Shown piece after piece: positions 52,180 through 63,940 of a stretch of DNA of 64,000 bases; the first letter of the stretch is position 1, and the number at the start of each line of letters is the position of its first letter. The DNA is from Lysobacter_I brunescens (GTDB lineage Bacteria; Pseudomonadota; Gammaproteobacteria; Xanthomonadales; Xanthomonadaceae). The DNA is taken from assembly GCF_042677005.1 (NCBI RefSeq), contig NZ_JBHTIF010000001.1, forward strand, positions 2,418,001-2,482,000, in the 5' to 3' direction. Both the position numbers and the translations under genes were made by a program. Under the pieces are notes generated by a model that worked only from the letters and a program-made list of their open reading frames with translations, searched no databases and had not been told where the DNA came from.

Positions 52180-53100
52180 ATGCGGATCCTGTTGTTCGGT
52201 GCCAATGGACAGGTCGGCCACGAGCTGCGACGCAGTTTGGCCCGCCAGGGTGAGATCGTCGCGACCACGCGCAGCGGTCGTCTCGAAGATGGCAGCGCCT
52301 GCGAGATCGCCGACTTCGATGCGCCCGAGGCCTTGCCTGCGCTGGTCGAGCGCATCGCGCCGTCACTGGTCGTGAATGCCGCAGCCTACACGGCGGTGGA
52401 CAAGGCCGAATCCGATCGCGATGCCGCGTTCCGCGCGAACGCCGAAGCGCCATCGCGCATCGCCGAAGCGTGCGCGCGCAGGGGCATCCCGCTGGTGCAT
52501 TACTCGACCGATTACGTGTTCGACGGCACCGGCACGCGGCCGTATCGCGAAGACGATCCGACCGCGCCGCTCGGCGTCTACGGCGAGAGCAAGCTCGCCG
52601 GCGAGCAGGGCATCCGCGCCAGCGGCGCGTCGCACATGATCCTCCGCACAGCGTGGGTGTACGCACCGCACGGCAAGAATTTCCTGCGCACCATGCTGCG
52701 CCTGGGGGCCGAGCGCGACACGCTCGGTGTCGTCGCGGACCAGATCGGCACGCCGACCTCCGCCGGCCTCATCGCCGATGTCACTGCCGAGGTCACCGCG
52801 CGGCTGCTGTCGCAGACCGGCACGCCGTCCGGCACCTGGCATCTCACCGCCAGCGACGAAACATCCTGGCACGGCTTCGCCGAAGCGATCTTCGCCGGCG
52901 CGGTCGTACGCGGGCTGCTGCCCAGGGCGCCGCAGGTCAATGCGATCGCCACCGCCGATTACCCGACCCCCGCGCGGCGCCCGGCCTATTCCAGGCTGGA
53001 TACTTCGCGCCTGCAGGTGGACTTCGGGGTGGAACTGCCGGATTGGCGGGAGGTCTGTGATCTCGTCCTCGACGGGATTGCGCGATCATCCACGCCGTGA
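52180..53100 (+). CDS. rmlD: dTDP-4-dehydrorhamnose reductase
   Basis: Last step: reduction to dTDP-L-rhamnose with NAD(P)H. The 306-residue SDR-like enzyme has GANGQVGHEL (8-17), VVNAAAYTAVDKAE (about 65-78), the STDYVFDG motif (about 108-115) and YGESK (about 133-137). It starts 7 bases after rmlC and completes the pathway. The next gene starts 77 bases later and is probably separate in function. Confidence 0.96.
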   Translation: MRILLFGANGQVGHELRRSLARQGEIVATTRSGRLEDGSACEIADFDAPEALPALVERIAPSLVVNAAAYTAVDKAESDRDAAFRANAEAPSRIAEACARRGIPLVHYSTDYVFDGTGTRPYREDDPTAPLGVYGESKLAGEQGIRASGASHMILRTAWVYAPHGKNFLRTMLRLGAERDTLGVVADQIGTPTSAGLIADVTAEVTARLLSQTGTPSGTWHLTASDETSWHGFAEAIFAGAVVRGLLPRAPQVNAIATADYPTPARRPAYSRLDTSRLQVDFGVELPDWREVCDLVLDGIARSSTP

Positions 53101-53177
53101 TCCTCTGCAGCCTTGATTTCCGCTTCAACAGAATGCCGATCTGCCAGCCACAGCGTCACCGAATCCATGGGGGAGCC

Positions 53178-55166
53178 ATGAAGAAAGTCGTCATCACATC
53201 CATCACCTCGCTCGCACTCGCACTGGGCTCCTTCACGGCCCTGGCTCAGACGCCGAAGCCCCATGAGGTCGAGGATTTCATCCGCAAGCCGAAGTTCTAC
53301 GGCATCAAGATATCGCCGACCGGCGAGTATTACGCCGCGACTGTCGCGGTCGGGCGGAAGACCGGCCTGATCATCGTCAGGCGCTCGGACAGCAAGGTCA
53401 CGGCAACGATGGGCGTGCCGGGCGACCAGACGCACGTCGCGGATTTCGAGTGGGTCAGCAACGATCGCGTCGTCCTGTCGTCTGCGTTGAAGCTGGGTGC
53501 GCTCGAAGCGCCTCAACCCACCGGTGAGCTGTTCGGTGTGAATGCGGATGGCAGTAAGGCGGACATGCTGATCGGTTTCCGTCGTCAGGGCGATTCCCTG
53601 GGCAGCGCCATCGGCGATTCCAAGCCCCAGTCGGTGTTCGCCGAGGTCATCGACGACCTGCCCGCAGACGACAAGAACGTGATCGTGGCCATCACACCGT
53701 TCACTCGCGATCCCTACACCCGGGTCGAGAAGATGGATGTGTTCACTGGCCGACGCGTGCAGATCGCCCAGGTGCCGGTGCGAAATGCCCAGTTCCTGAC
53801 CGACAATGCGGGACAGGTGCGTTTCGCGCTGGCGATGGAAGTCGACCGCACCTACAAGCTCTTCTATCGCGCCGATGACAAGTCCGAATGGAAGGTGATG
53901 TCCAGCAGCTTCAAGTCCGGGCTGAAGGAGATTCCGCTGGGCTTCTCTCCCGACAACGGCACGGCTTACCTGCGCGTCGAGCACGAGCAGGGTCCCGATT
54001 CGATCGTGGCCTGGAATATTGCCGAGGACAAACGCACCGAGATTTTCCGCGACGACAACACCAGTCCGTCGCCGATCTATGCGCGCGGGCAGCTCGAGGG
54101 CTTCCATCTGATGGATGGTCTGCCCAGGCGCGCTTTCATCGATGAGCAATCGCAGATCGCCAAGCTCTACCGCAAGCTGGAAAAAGCCTTCAAGGGACAG
54201 GGCGTCACGATCACCTCGATGACCGACGACGGCAAGCTTGCGCTCGTCGCGGTATGGTCCGATCGCAATCCCGGTGACTTCTACGTCTTCGACACGACGA
54301 CCAACAAGGCCGACTACCTGCTCAGCGCCAGTGACTGGATCGACCCTGCCGCTCTCGCGCCGGTGAAGCCCATCACGTTCAAGGCAAGGGATGGCCTGGA
54401 TATCCACGGTTATCTGACATCGCCGGTGAACGGCGAGGCGAAGAACGCACCGCTGGTCATCCTGATCCATGGCGGTCCGTTCGGCATCTACGATGCCTGG
54501 CGTTTCGACTCGGAAGCGCAGATGCTCGCGGCCCATGGCTATGCCGTCATGCAGGTGAATTTCCGCGGTTCGGGCAACCATGGCATCGGGTTCGAGCGTG
54601 CCGGCAAGCGGCAGTGGGGCGGCAAGATGCAGGACGACATCACCGACGCCACCAAGTGGGCGATCGCCCAGGGCATCGCGGATCCTTCGCGGATCTGTCT
54701 CTACGGCGCCAGCTATGGTGGTTATGCCTCGCTGATGGGCGTTGCGAAGGAACCGGACCTGTACCGTTGCGCGGCTGGATATGTCGGCGCGTATGACCTG
54801 CCGACGATGCATACGGCTGGCGACATCCAGGATCGCAAGTCCGGCGAGAATTTCGTGTTCGAGTGGATCGGTCCCAAGGAGGAACTGGCAGCCGTATCCC
54901 CGAATCGCATCGCGAATCGCATCAAGGTGCCCGTGTTCCTCGCTGCGGGCGGGCAGGATCAGCGCACGCCGATGAAGCACACGGAGATGATGGAAAAGGC
55001 CCTCCGCGCTGCGAACGTGCCGGTCGAGGCGATCTACTACCCGACCGAAGGCCACGGGTTCTACAAGACCGAGAACGAGCGCGAGTACTACGGCAAGCTC
55101 CTGACCTTCTTCCAGCGTCACCTCGGCGGTCGCGCACCGGTGATCAAGGCGGACGAGAAGAAGTGA
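53178..55166 (+). CDS. Secreted prolyl-oligopeptidase family (S9) peptidase
   Basis: This 662-residue periplasmic or secreted peptidase has a signal peptide (1-24, cut after ALA). A beta-propeller (about 35-395) is followed by an alpha/beta-hydrolase domain. The serine is in GASYGGYASLMG (about 515-526), the Asp in AAGGQDQRTP (about 597-606) and the His in TEGHGFYK (about 629-636). The family cleaves short peptides after dipeptidyl or acyl residues. AGGAG-like GGGGGAGCC precedes the ATG. Third codon positions are less GC-rich than in rml genes, as in rmlC, but there is no sign of mobility. It ends in a strong terminator. Confidence 0.9.
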   Translation: MKKVVITSITSLALALGSFTALAQTPKPHEVEDFIRKPKFYGIKISPTGEYYAATVAVGRKTGLIIVRRSDSKVTATMGVPGDQTHVADFEWVSNDRVVLSSALKLGALEAPQPTGELFGVNADGSKADMLIGFRRQGDSLGSAIGDSKPQSVFAEVIDDLPADDKNVIVAITPFTRDPYTRVEKMDVFTGRRVQIAQVPVRNAQFLTDNAGQVRFALAMEVDRTYKLFYRADDKSEWKVMSSSFKSGLKEIPLGFSPDNGTAYLRVEHEQGPDSIVAWNIAEDKRTEIFRDDNTSPSPIYARGQLEGFHLMDGLPRRAFIDEQSQIAKLYRKLEKAFKGQGVTITSMTDDGKLALVAVWSDRNPGDFYVFDTTTNKADYLLSASDWIDPAALAPVKPITFKARDGLDIHGYLTSPVNGEAKNAPLVILIHGGPFGIYDAWRFDSEAQMLAAHGYAVMQVNFRGSGNHGIGFERAGKRQWGGKMQDDITDATKWAIAQGIADPSRICLYGASYGGYASLMGVAKEPDLYRCAAGYVGAYDLPTMHTAGDIQDRKSGENFVFEWIGPKEELAAVSPNRIANRIKVPVFLAAGGQDQRTPMKHTEMMEKALRAANVPVEAIYYPTEGHGFYKTENEREYYGKLLTFFQRHLGGRAPVIKADEKK

Positions 55167-55192
55167 TGCCTCGGCCGTGATGTCCTGAAACG

Positions 55193-55218
55193 ACGAAGCC
55201 CGCTTCCGCGGGCTTCGT
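55193..55218 (+). terminator. Intrinsic terminator of the S9 peptidase gene
   Basis: ACGAAGCCCGC, TTCC, GCGGGCTTCGT, 27 bases after the stop. Only TTC follows, so the second hairpin downstream may complete termination. Confidence 0.75.
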
Positions 55219-55238
55219 TCGTGCATCGGCCTGAACAG

Positions 55239-55265
55239 CGCCCGGCAGCGATGCCGGGCGTTTCT
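55239..55265. terminator. Second hairpin between S9 peptidase and pyrH
   Basis: CGCCCGGCA, GCGA, TGCCGGGCG and TTTCT. It lies in the convergent gap and can end transcription from the left; from the pyrH side it has no T run. Confidence 0.65.
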
Positions 55266-55276
55266 CGTTGCGGGCC

Positions 55277-56002
55277 TCAGTGGTTCGGCGTGACCAAGGT
55301 ACCGATGTCGGCGCCGCGCAGGATCTTCAGCAGCACGCCGGGCTGGCTCATGTCGAAGATCCGCAGCGGCAGGTCGCTGTCGCGGCACAGCGCGAACGCG
55401 GCGGTGTCCATGACCTGCAGGTTGCGGGCGATGACCTCGTCGTAGGTGAGCGTCTCGTAGCGCACGGCGTCGGCGTGCTTCTTCGGATCCTTGTCGTACA
55501 CACCGTCGACCTTGGTCGCCTTCAGCAGCAGGTCGGCGCCGATCTCGATCGCGCGCAGTGCCGCGCCGGAGTCGGTGGTGAAGAAGGGGTTGCCGGTGCC
55601 GGCGGCGAAGATCGTGATCCGGCCCTTTTCCAGGTGACGCACGGCGCGGCGGCGGATGTAGTCTTCGCAGACGTCGTTGATCTTGATCGCGCTCATCACC
55701 CGGCACTTCGCACCGAGCTTCTCCAGGGCGTCCTGCATGGCGAGCGCGTTGATGACGGTGGCGAGCATGCCCATCTGATCGCCGGTGACACGGTCCATGC
55801 CGCCTGCGGCCAGGCCCGCGCCGCGGAAGATGTTGCCGCCGCCGATCACCAGCGCGATCTCGGCCCCGGCGTCGCGGACTTCGATGACTTCCCGGGCGAG
55901 ACGGCCGATGATCTTCGGATCGATCCCGTAGTCCTCGTCGCCCATCAGGGCCTCGCCGGAAAGTTTGAGCAGGACGCGGCGGTAGGCGAGTTGGGACGAC
56001 AT
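55277..56002 (-). CDS. pyrH: Uridylate kinase
   Basis: This 241-residue amino-acid-kinase-fold enzyme phosphorylates UMP to UDP and is essential for pyrimidine supply. Motifs are VLLKLSGEALMGD (about 9-21), IALVIGGGNIFRGAG (about 47-61) and FAAGTGNPFFTTDSGAA (about 132-148). The chosen ATG (56002) has GGAG before it; another ATG eight codons earlier is possible. In many genomes pyrH belongs to the rpsB-tsf-pyrH-frr order; here cupin and AIM24 genes on other strands or spacing separate it from tsf. Confidence 0.96.
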   Translation of the reverse strand: MSSQLAYRRVLLKLSGEALMGDEDYGIDPKIIGRLAREVIEVRDAGAEIALVIGGGNIFRGAGLAAGGMDRVTGDQMGMLATVINALAMQDALEKLGAKCRVMSAIKINDVCEDYIRRRAVRHLEKGRITIFAAGTGNPFFTTDSGAALRAIEIGADLLLKATKVDGVYDKDPKKHADAVRYETLTYDEVIARNLQVMDTAAFALCRDSDLPLRIFDMSQPGVLLKILRGADIGTLVTPNH

Positions 56003-56091
56003 GGCAGACTCCGGAGGTGATGACAAAACTGCGGAATTCTAACCCGCCGGGGCGCGAGCCCGGGCTCGATTCCCGCATCCTCCCTGCGTTG

Positions 56092-56442
56092 TCAGGGTTC
56101 GTAAACCGCGTACAGCTTCCGCGCAGGCTCGATCACTTCCCAGATGCCGCGGAAGCCGGCGGGAATGACGAAGCTGTCGCCGGCGGCGAACACGGCTTCG
56201 GTGCCATCGTCGCCGGTCAGGCGCACTCGCCCGGCCAGCATGTGGCACAGCTCGTGCTCGGTGTAGCGCACCCGCCAGGCACCGACCTCGCCCTCCCAGA
56301 CGCCGCACTGGAAGGCCTGGTCGGCCGAGGCGTAGACATTGTCGATGGCTTGCCGGGGCGTCCCCTTCACGAGTCGGTCGCTGTCGACCGGTTGGCGGGG
56401 CGCGTGGTCGATGTGGCCGGGCAGGCGGACGATGGGGGGCAT
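56092..56442 (-). CDS. Cupin domain protein (DUF861 / EutQ-like)
   Basis: This 116-residue single-domain cupin has the core GVWEGEVGAWRVRYTEHELCHMLAGRVRLTGDDG (about 47-80) and FAAGDSFVIPAGFRGIWEVIEPARKLYAVYE (about 84-114). This is the Cupin_3 pattern with ELCH as likely metal site. Relatives lie near ureidoglycine and ethanolamine metabolism, but many are unassigned. It is divergent from the AIM24 gene (91 bases apart). No substrate can be named. Confidence 0.8.
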   Translation of the reverse strand: MPPIVRLPGHIDHAPRQPVDSDRLVKGTPRQAIDNVYASADQAFQCGVWEGEVGAWRVRYTEHELCHMLAGRVRLTGDDGTEAVFAAGDSFVIPAGFRGIWEVIEPARKLYAVYEP

Positions 56443-56532
56443 GGCGGGCGGTCCCAAGGGTGACTTCCCGGCATGGTGCCGGACCGGCGCGGGGCTCACA
56501 ATGCCGGTCATCCTCCTCACAACGAGACCCGC

Positions 56533-57267
56533 ATGGCTGCCAAGACCCTCCAGGAATTCCTGTCCACCAGCAAGGAAAAGGACCTCACCGGCGACGCCTT
56601 CGAGCTGGAAAGCCCGCACATGCTCGAAGCCCGCATCGATGGCCTGATCTGGGCCAAGGCTGGCGCGATGATCGCCCGCAAGGGCAACGTGAAGTTCACT
56701 CGCCAGGGCATGCTGGAGCAGGGCCTGGGCAATCTGCTGAAGAAGGCGGTCAGCGGCGAGGGCATGACCCTGATGAAGGTCGAAGGGCAGGGGCGCGTCT
56801 ACCTGGCCGACGTCGGCAAGAAGATCACCGTGCTGCGCCTGCAAGGCGAGTCGATCTTCGTCAACGGCAACGACGTGCTCGCCACCGAATCGACGATCAC
56901 CAATGAAATCAAGATGATGCGCAAGGCGGCCGGGATGATGACCGGCGGCTTGTTCAACGTGAAGCTCAGCGGCAGCGGCCTGGTGGCGATCACCTCGCAC
57001 TACGAGCCGCTGACCCTCCCGGTCAGCGCCAGCACCGGCCCGGTGTTCACCGATCCGAATGCGACCGTCGCCTGGTCCGGCGGCCTGTCGCCGGAGATCG
57101 TCACCGACATCAGCTTCAAGACCCTGATCGGGCGCGGTTCCGGCGAAAGCATCCAGCTGCGCTTCGCCGGCGAAGGCTGGGTCGTGGTGCAGCCGTATGA
57201 GGAGGTCTATTTCCAGCAGGGCGGCTCGTCGTCCGGTGGCGGCTTGCTGGGGGCGCTGGTGGACTGA
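56533..57267 (+). CDS. AIM24 family protein
   Basis: This 244-residue beta-rich protein matches the AIM24 (TIGR00266-like) family. There are repeated beta-hairpins with the motif MLEARIDGLIWAKAGAMIARKGNVKFTRQG (about 30-60). A TGGLFNVKLSGSGLVAITSHYEPLTLPV segment follows (about 135-162), and the WSGGLSPEIVTDISFKTLIGRGSGE stretch is conserved. The last 12 residues are Gly/Ser-rich (QQGGSSSGGGLLGALVD). Bacterial members have no settled role; a yeast relative is mitochondrial. It is monocistronic with a bidirectional terminator. Confidence 0.85.
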   Translation: MAAKTLQEFLSTSKEKDLTGDAFELESPHMLEARIDGLIWAKAGAMIARKGNVKFTRQGMLEQGLGNLLKKAVSGEGMTLMKVEGQGRVYLADVGKKITVLRLQGESIFVNGNDVLATESTITNEIKMMRKAAGMMTGGLFNVKLSGSGLVAITSHYEPLTLPVSASTGPVFTDPNATVAWSGGLSPEIVTDISFKTLIGRGSGESIQLRFAGEGWVVVQPYEEVYFQQGGSSSGGGLLGALVD

Positions 57268-57298
57268 TCGGCCTGCCCCCGATTTCGGCACAACAAAA

Positions 57299-57323
57299 AA
57301 CCCGCGGTTGCCCGCGGGTTTTT
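57299..57323. terminator. Bidirectional terminator, AIM24 gene / tsf
   Basis: AACCCGCGG, TTGC, CCGCGGGTT with an A run on the left and T run on the right, in the convergent gap between the two genes. Confidence 0.93.
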
Positions 57324-57357
57324 CGTGATCGTCCGGAATGGACGAGCGGTGCGGCGA

Positions 57358-58236
<879 letters not shown>

Positions 58237-58263
58237 GGGATACCTCTTCGATGAATGTGTGTG

Positions 58264-58379
58264 GCAGGAGCGGCTTCAGCCGCGAAGCGCGAAAGCGCCG
58301 TGCTTGCGGTCGCTTGCATGGCGATTCCGACGGCCGATCGCGTCGGCGCGCGGGAAATCGCGGCTCAAGCCGCTCCTGC
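58264..58379. repeat. Pair of inverted REP-like palindromes in the rpsB-tsf gap
   Basis: GCAGGAGCGGCTTCAGCCGC (58264-58283, plus GA) and its near-exact inverse TCGCGGCTCAAGCCGCTCCT (58358-58377, plus GC) are 22-base arms differing at one base. They are 72 bases apart and together can form a long cruciform. Each arm is itself palindromic. This is a different sequence family from the TAG-headed repeats, close to REP elements of Stenotrophomonas and Pseudomonas. Confidence 0.85.
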
Positions 58380-58442
58380 GTGAAAATCGGTGCGGCCGCG
58401 CATGCTCGCGCGGCCGCGTGACACGGGAATGAACCCGCGGAA

Positions 58443-59252
<810 letters not shown>

Positions 59253-59512
59253 TGCAGTGACTCCGGATAAGGGAACCGACCGCCGGGCCGCGTTGCGGCA
59301 TGTGAGGGCGGTGCGGCCGCCGGGCGGCGGTCGCGGGGTTCCGGGGTTGGGCCTCCCCGTCGCGCCGTGTCCAGATTCCTCGCCTGACCGGTGCCTTGGC
59401 GCCAGACTTGCGAGAAACACCCCGGAACGGTGGTGTGCGACGGGTGTGGATTCGGCGATGACGTCCGCCGTGGACGGTGTATGGCAGGGCAGGTGCCCGG
59501 CCAAGCCGCCGA
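59253..59512 (-). other. rpsB leader region (no gene)
   Basis: These 260 bases lie between the predicted rpsB promoter and its start codon. No gene is seen. In many gammaproteobacteria the rpsB leader contains an RNA structure through which S2 represses itself. I can see GC-rich stems but cannot prove the motif by eye. Confidence 0.4.
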
Positions 59513-59542
59513 ATTCTAGCCGCGACAGGGCCTTGCGGGCAA
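59513..59542 (-). promoter_or_regulatory. Sigma-70 promoter for rpsB
   Basis: On the minus strand TTGCCC, 18 bases, TAGAAT (5 of 6 at the -10). It is about 260 bases before rpsB and faces away from map. Confidence 0.65.
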
Positions 59543-59617
59543 GTCGAGCACACCGATGGGCGCGGGGCAGGGCTGGCGCGGGCGCGAACCGAGGCGCGAA
59601 TGGGCGATAATGCCGCC

Positions 59618-60394
59618 ATGCCGATCACCATCAAGACCCCTGAAGACATCGAGCGCATGCGCGTCGCCGGCCGGCTGGCCGCCGAGGTGCTGCAGATCAT
59701 CGCCCCGCACGTGAAGCCGGGCGTCACCACCGGCGAGCTGGACCGCATCTGCCACGAGCACATCGTGAACACGCAGGGCGCGATTCCGGCCAACGTCGGC
59801 TACCGGGGCTTCCCGGCGACCATCTGCACCTCGGTCAACAACGTGATCTGCCACGGCATCCCCGGGCCGACCAAGGTCCTGAAGGACGGCGACATCATCA
59901 ACATCGACGTCACCGTCATCAAGGACGGCTGGCACGGCGACACCAGCCGCATGTACTACGTCGGCACGCCTTCGGTGATGGCGAAGCGCCTGGTCGAGAC
60001 CACCCGCGAAGCCATGTTCCGGGGCATCCGCATGGTCAAGCCCGGCGCGACCCTGGGCGATATCGGCCATGCCATCCAGACCTATGCCGAGTCCCAGCGG
60101 TTCACGGTGGTGCGCGAGTACTGCGGCCACGGCATCGGCAAGGTCTACCACGAGGATCCGCAGGTGCTGCACTACGGGCGCCCAGGCGACGGACTGGTGC
60201 TGAAGCCGGGCATGACCTTCACCATCGAGCCGATGATCAACGAAGGCACGCACCACACCCGCCTGATGCCCGACGGCTGGACCGTGGTCACCAAGGACCG
60301 CAAGTTGTCCGCGCAGTGGGAGCACACCGTGGCAGTGACCGAGGACGGCGTCGAGATCCTGACCCGCCTGCCCGGCGACGACAACGATCTCTGA
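59618..60394 (+). CDS. map: Methionine aminopeptidase, type I
   Basis: This 258-residue dimetal enzyme removes the N-terminal Met. The metal ligands and catalytic His are all present: ICHGIPG (His), INIDVTVIKDGWHGDTSRMY (two Asp), EYCGHGIGKVYHEDPQV (His), FTIEPMINEG (Glu) and QWEHTVAVTEDG (Glu). The ATG at 59618 gives MPITIKTPEDIERM, the usual start; an ATG six codons earlier (59600) is possible. It is divergent from rpsB, a common arrangement, and is followed by glnD after 4 bases. Confidence 0.97.
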   Translation: MPITIKTPEDIERMRVAGRLAAEVLQIIAPHVKPGVTTGELDRICHEHIVNTQGAIPANVGYRGFPATICTSVNNVICHGIPGPTKVLKDGDIINIDVTVIKDGWHGDTSRMYYVGTPSVMAKRLVETTREAMFRGIRMVKPGATLGDIGHAIQTYAESQRFTVVREYCGHGIGKVYHEDPQVLHYGRPGDGLVLKPGMTFTIEPMINEGTHHTRLMPDGWTVVTKDRKLSAQWEHTVAVTEDGVEILTRLPGDDNDL

Positions 60395-60398
60395 TCGC

Positions 60399-63047
60399 AT
60401 GGTCGACGCCGCCTCCACGCTTGCGGACGGCGGTCCGGCGTCCGTGCCTCCCGATGGCGATGCCGCCTGGGCCGCTGGTGCCCGCGCGTCGCTGGCACGC
60501 ACCGACGCCGCGCTGGCGACGGCCTTCGATCGCGGCGATGACGTCGATCGCCTGGTCGCGATGCGTGCGGCGGCGGTCGATGACCTGATCCGCCAGGCCT
60601 GGGCCCGCTGTCTGCCCGCCGATGCCGGCGCCAGCCTGCATGCCGTCGGCGGTTACGGTCGCGGCGAACTCTTTCCCCAGTCCGACATCGACCTGCTGGT
60701 GCTGGCCGACGACGCGGCCCAGGCCCGTTACGGCGATGCGCTGTCGCGCTTCCTCGCCGTGCTGTGGGACGCAGGGCTGCAGGCCAGCCAGGCGGTGCGC
60801 TCGGTCGAGCAGTGCATCGAGGCCGCCGACGACCAGACCGTGCTGACCGCGCTGATGGAGTCGCGCGCCCTGGTCGCCGACGCGGGCGCGACCGACGCGC
60901 TGCGTACTGCGATCTCGCCCGAGCGGATCTGGTCGGCCCGCGACTACTTCAACGCCAAGCGCGAAGAGCAGGCGTGGCGCCACGCGCGCTACGGCGACAC
61001 CTCCGACAACCTCGAGCCCAACCTCAAGGACGGCCCGGGCGGGCTGCGCGACATCCAGACCCTGCGCTGGATGGCGCAGCGCATGCTGGGCAGCGGCAAC
61101 CTCGAATCGATGCTGGCGTTCGGCCAGATCGGCGCGGTCGAGTTCGATACGCTGGAGCGCGAGCGCAAGGCATTGTCGCGGCTGCGCTTCGGTCTGCATC
61201 TGGTCGCCGGACGCCGCGAGGAGCGCCTGCGTTTCGACTACCAGAAGCTGCTAGCCGCGCGCCTGGGCCATACCGACGATGCCGACAACCTCGCCGTCGA
61301 GCAGATGATGCAGGGCTTCTATCGCAGCGCCGGGCGGGTGCTGCGCATCAACGACCGCCTGCTGCAGCGCTTCGAGGAACAACTGGAAGGCGAGGGCGAG
61401 ACCGAAGTCCTCGACGACCATTTCGAACTGCGGCGCGCCTATCTCGCGGCCCGCGATCGCGCGCGCCTGCTCGACGGCACTGCCCAGGTCTTCGAACTGT
61501 TCGCGGCCTGGGCCGCGCATGCGCAGAGTCGCGGCCTGCATTCGATGACCGCGTGGACGCTGGCCGAGACCCTGCCGTCCATTCCTGCCTATCCCGATGC
61601 GTCGCCCGAACTGCGCGAGCAGTTCATGCAACTGCTGCGCGGGCCGCAGCCGGTGAAGACCCTGGAGCGCATGGCCCGGCTTGGCGTGCTGGGCCGCTGG
61701 ATTCCGGCGTTCGCGCAGGTTTCCGGACGCATGCAGTTCGATCTGTTCCATGTCTACACCGTCGACCAGCACACGCTGGCGGTGCTGCGCAATCTCGCGC
61801 TGTTCGCCTCCGGGCAGACCGACGATCGCTTCTCGATCGCGCACACGATCTGGCCGTCGCTGCGCAAGCCGGAACTGATGCTGCTGGCCGGCCTGTTCCA
61901 CGACATCGGCAAGGGGCGGGGCGGCGATCATTCCGAACTGGGTGCCGTCGATGCGCGCGAATTCTGCGCTGCGCACGGCGTGTCCGAGGCCGACACCGCG
62001 CTGATCGAATGGCTGGTGCGCAAGCACCTGCTGATGTCGGTGACCGCGCAGAAGCAGGACATCACCGATCCCGAGGTGATCCACCGTTTCGCCACTGAGG
62101 TGGCCGATCGCGAACGCCTCGACCACCTCTACCTGCTGACCTGCGCCGACATCGCCGGCACATCGCCGAAGCTGTGGAACGCCTGGAAAGACCGGCTGCT
62201 GGCCGACCTGCACACGGCGACCCGCTTCGCGCTGCGTCGCGGCCTGGAGAACCCGGTCGCCGCCGACGAGCGCATCGTCGAGAACCGCAGCGTCGCACAC
62301 GGCCTGCTGTTCGCCGAAGGCCTGGACAGCGCGACCGTCGATGCGCTGTTCGCACGCATGCCGCGCGAGAACTTCCTGCGCAGCCGGCCCGACCAGATCG
62401 CGTGGCAGGCGCTCGCCCTGCGCGATGCCGGCGACGCCGCGACCGTGATCTCCGCGCGCCTGCTCAGTCGCCATGGCGGCGGCTGCGAGGTGCTGGTCTG
62501 CACGCCGGACCGCGACGGTCTTTTCGCGGCCATCGTGATCACGCTCGACCGCCTCGGCCTGGCGATCCAGCAGGCGCGCGCGCTGGACGGCCCGGCGCTC
62601 GACGGACACGGCAGCACGATCTTCGACACCTTCCACGTGCTGCCGGTGGATGCCGCGAACCCGCCATCGATCGTGCAGATCGAAGCCGGCCTGCGTCGCG
62701 CGCTCACCGGAGATCTCGACCGTTTGCTGCCGTCGCGACGCACGCAGCCGCGTCATCTCAAGCATTTCCGCATCTCGCCGCGCATCGGTCTGGAGACCAC
62801 CTCCGACGGGCGCCATACGCAGCTGAGCCTGATCTGCACCGACCGCCCGGGTCTGCTCGCCGACGTGGCCCACGTGCTGCGCTGTCAGCGCGTGCGCGTG
62901 CAGGACGCACGCATCGCCACCTTCGGCGAGCGCGCGGAAGATCTGTTCCTCATCGCCAGTGCCGGCGACACCGCACTGGATGACGCACAATGCGCGACCC
63001 TGCGCGATGCCCTGCGCACCGCGCTCGACGGCCCGCCGAAGGGCTGA
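60399..63047 (+). CDS. glnD: PII uridylyltransferase / uridylyl-removing enzyme GlnD
   Basis: This 882-residue nitrogen sensor modifies PII. Domains in order are the nucleotidyltransferase (GGYGRGELFPQSDIDLLVLAD, about 84-104), the PII-binding helical region, the HD hydrolase (GLFHDIGKGRGGDHSELG, about 501-518) and two C-terminal ACT domains (about 695-770 and 805-880, the second RPGLLADVAHVLRCQRV) that bind glutamine. All active-site residues seem intact. No glnB or glnK is nearby in the window. The order map-glnD-dapD is conserved in enterics. Confidence 0.96.
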   Translation: MVDAASTLADGGPASVPPDGDAAWAAGARASLARTDAALATAFDRGDDVDRLVAMRAAAVDDLIRQAWARCLPADAGASLHAVGGYGRGELFPQSDIDLLVLADDAAQARYGDALSRFLAVLWDAGLQASQAVRSVEQCIEAADDQTVLTALMESRALVADAGATDALRTAISPERIWSARDYFNAKREEQAWRHARYGDTSDNLEPNLKDGPGGLRDIQTLRWMAQRMLGSGNLESMLAFGQIGAVEFDTLERERKALSRLRFGLHLVAGRREERLRFDYQKLLAARLGHTDDADNLAVEQMMQGFYRSAGRVLRINDRLLQRFEEQLEGEGETEVLDDHFELRRAYLAARDRARLLDGTAQVFELFAAWAAHAQSRGLHSMTAWTLAETLPSIPAYPDASPELREQFMQLLRGPQPVKTLERMARLGVLGRWIPAFAQVSGRMQFDLFHVYTVDQHTLAVLRNLALFASGQTDDRFSIAHTIWPSLRKPELMLLAGLFHDIGKGRGGDHSELGAVDAREFCAAHGVSEADTALIEWLVRKHLLMSVTAQKQDITDPEVIHRFATEVADRERLDHLYLLTCADIAGTSPKLWNAWKDRLLADLHTATRFALRRGLENPVAADERIVENRSVAHGLLFAEGLDSATVDALFARMPRENFLRSRPDQIAWQALALRDAGDAATVISARLLSRHGGGCEVLVCTPDRDGLFAAIVITLDRLGLAIQQARALDGPALDGHGSTIFDTFHVLPVDAANPPSIVQIEAGLRRALTGDLDRLLPSRRTQPRHLKHFRISPRIGLETTSDGRHTQLSLICTDRPGLLADVAHVLRCQRVRVQDARIATFGERAEDLFLIASAGDTALDDAQCATLRDALRTALDGPPKG

Positions 63048-63080
63048 AGCCTCCACTTTCCCCCGAATCTCCCATACCGA

Positions 63081-63923
<843 letters not shown>

Positions 63924-63940
63924 CCTGGATGTTGATGTTG

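Noticed and set aside
51612..55166. Recent horizontal transfer of rmlC and the S9 peptidase
   Set aside because: Codon use is a little less GC-rich, but there are no repeats, tRNA borders or mobility genes, and the rml order is normal.
52986..56078. Long minus-strand frame (about 1030 codons) opposite rmlD, the S9 peptidase and pyrH
   Set aside because: The sense-strand genes have full family motifs in this region; the antisense product has none.
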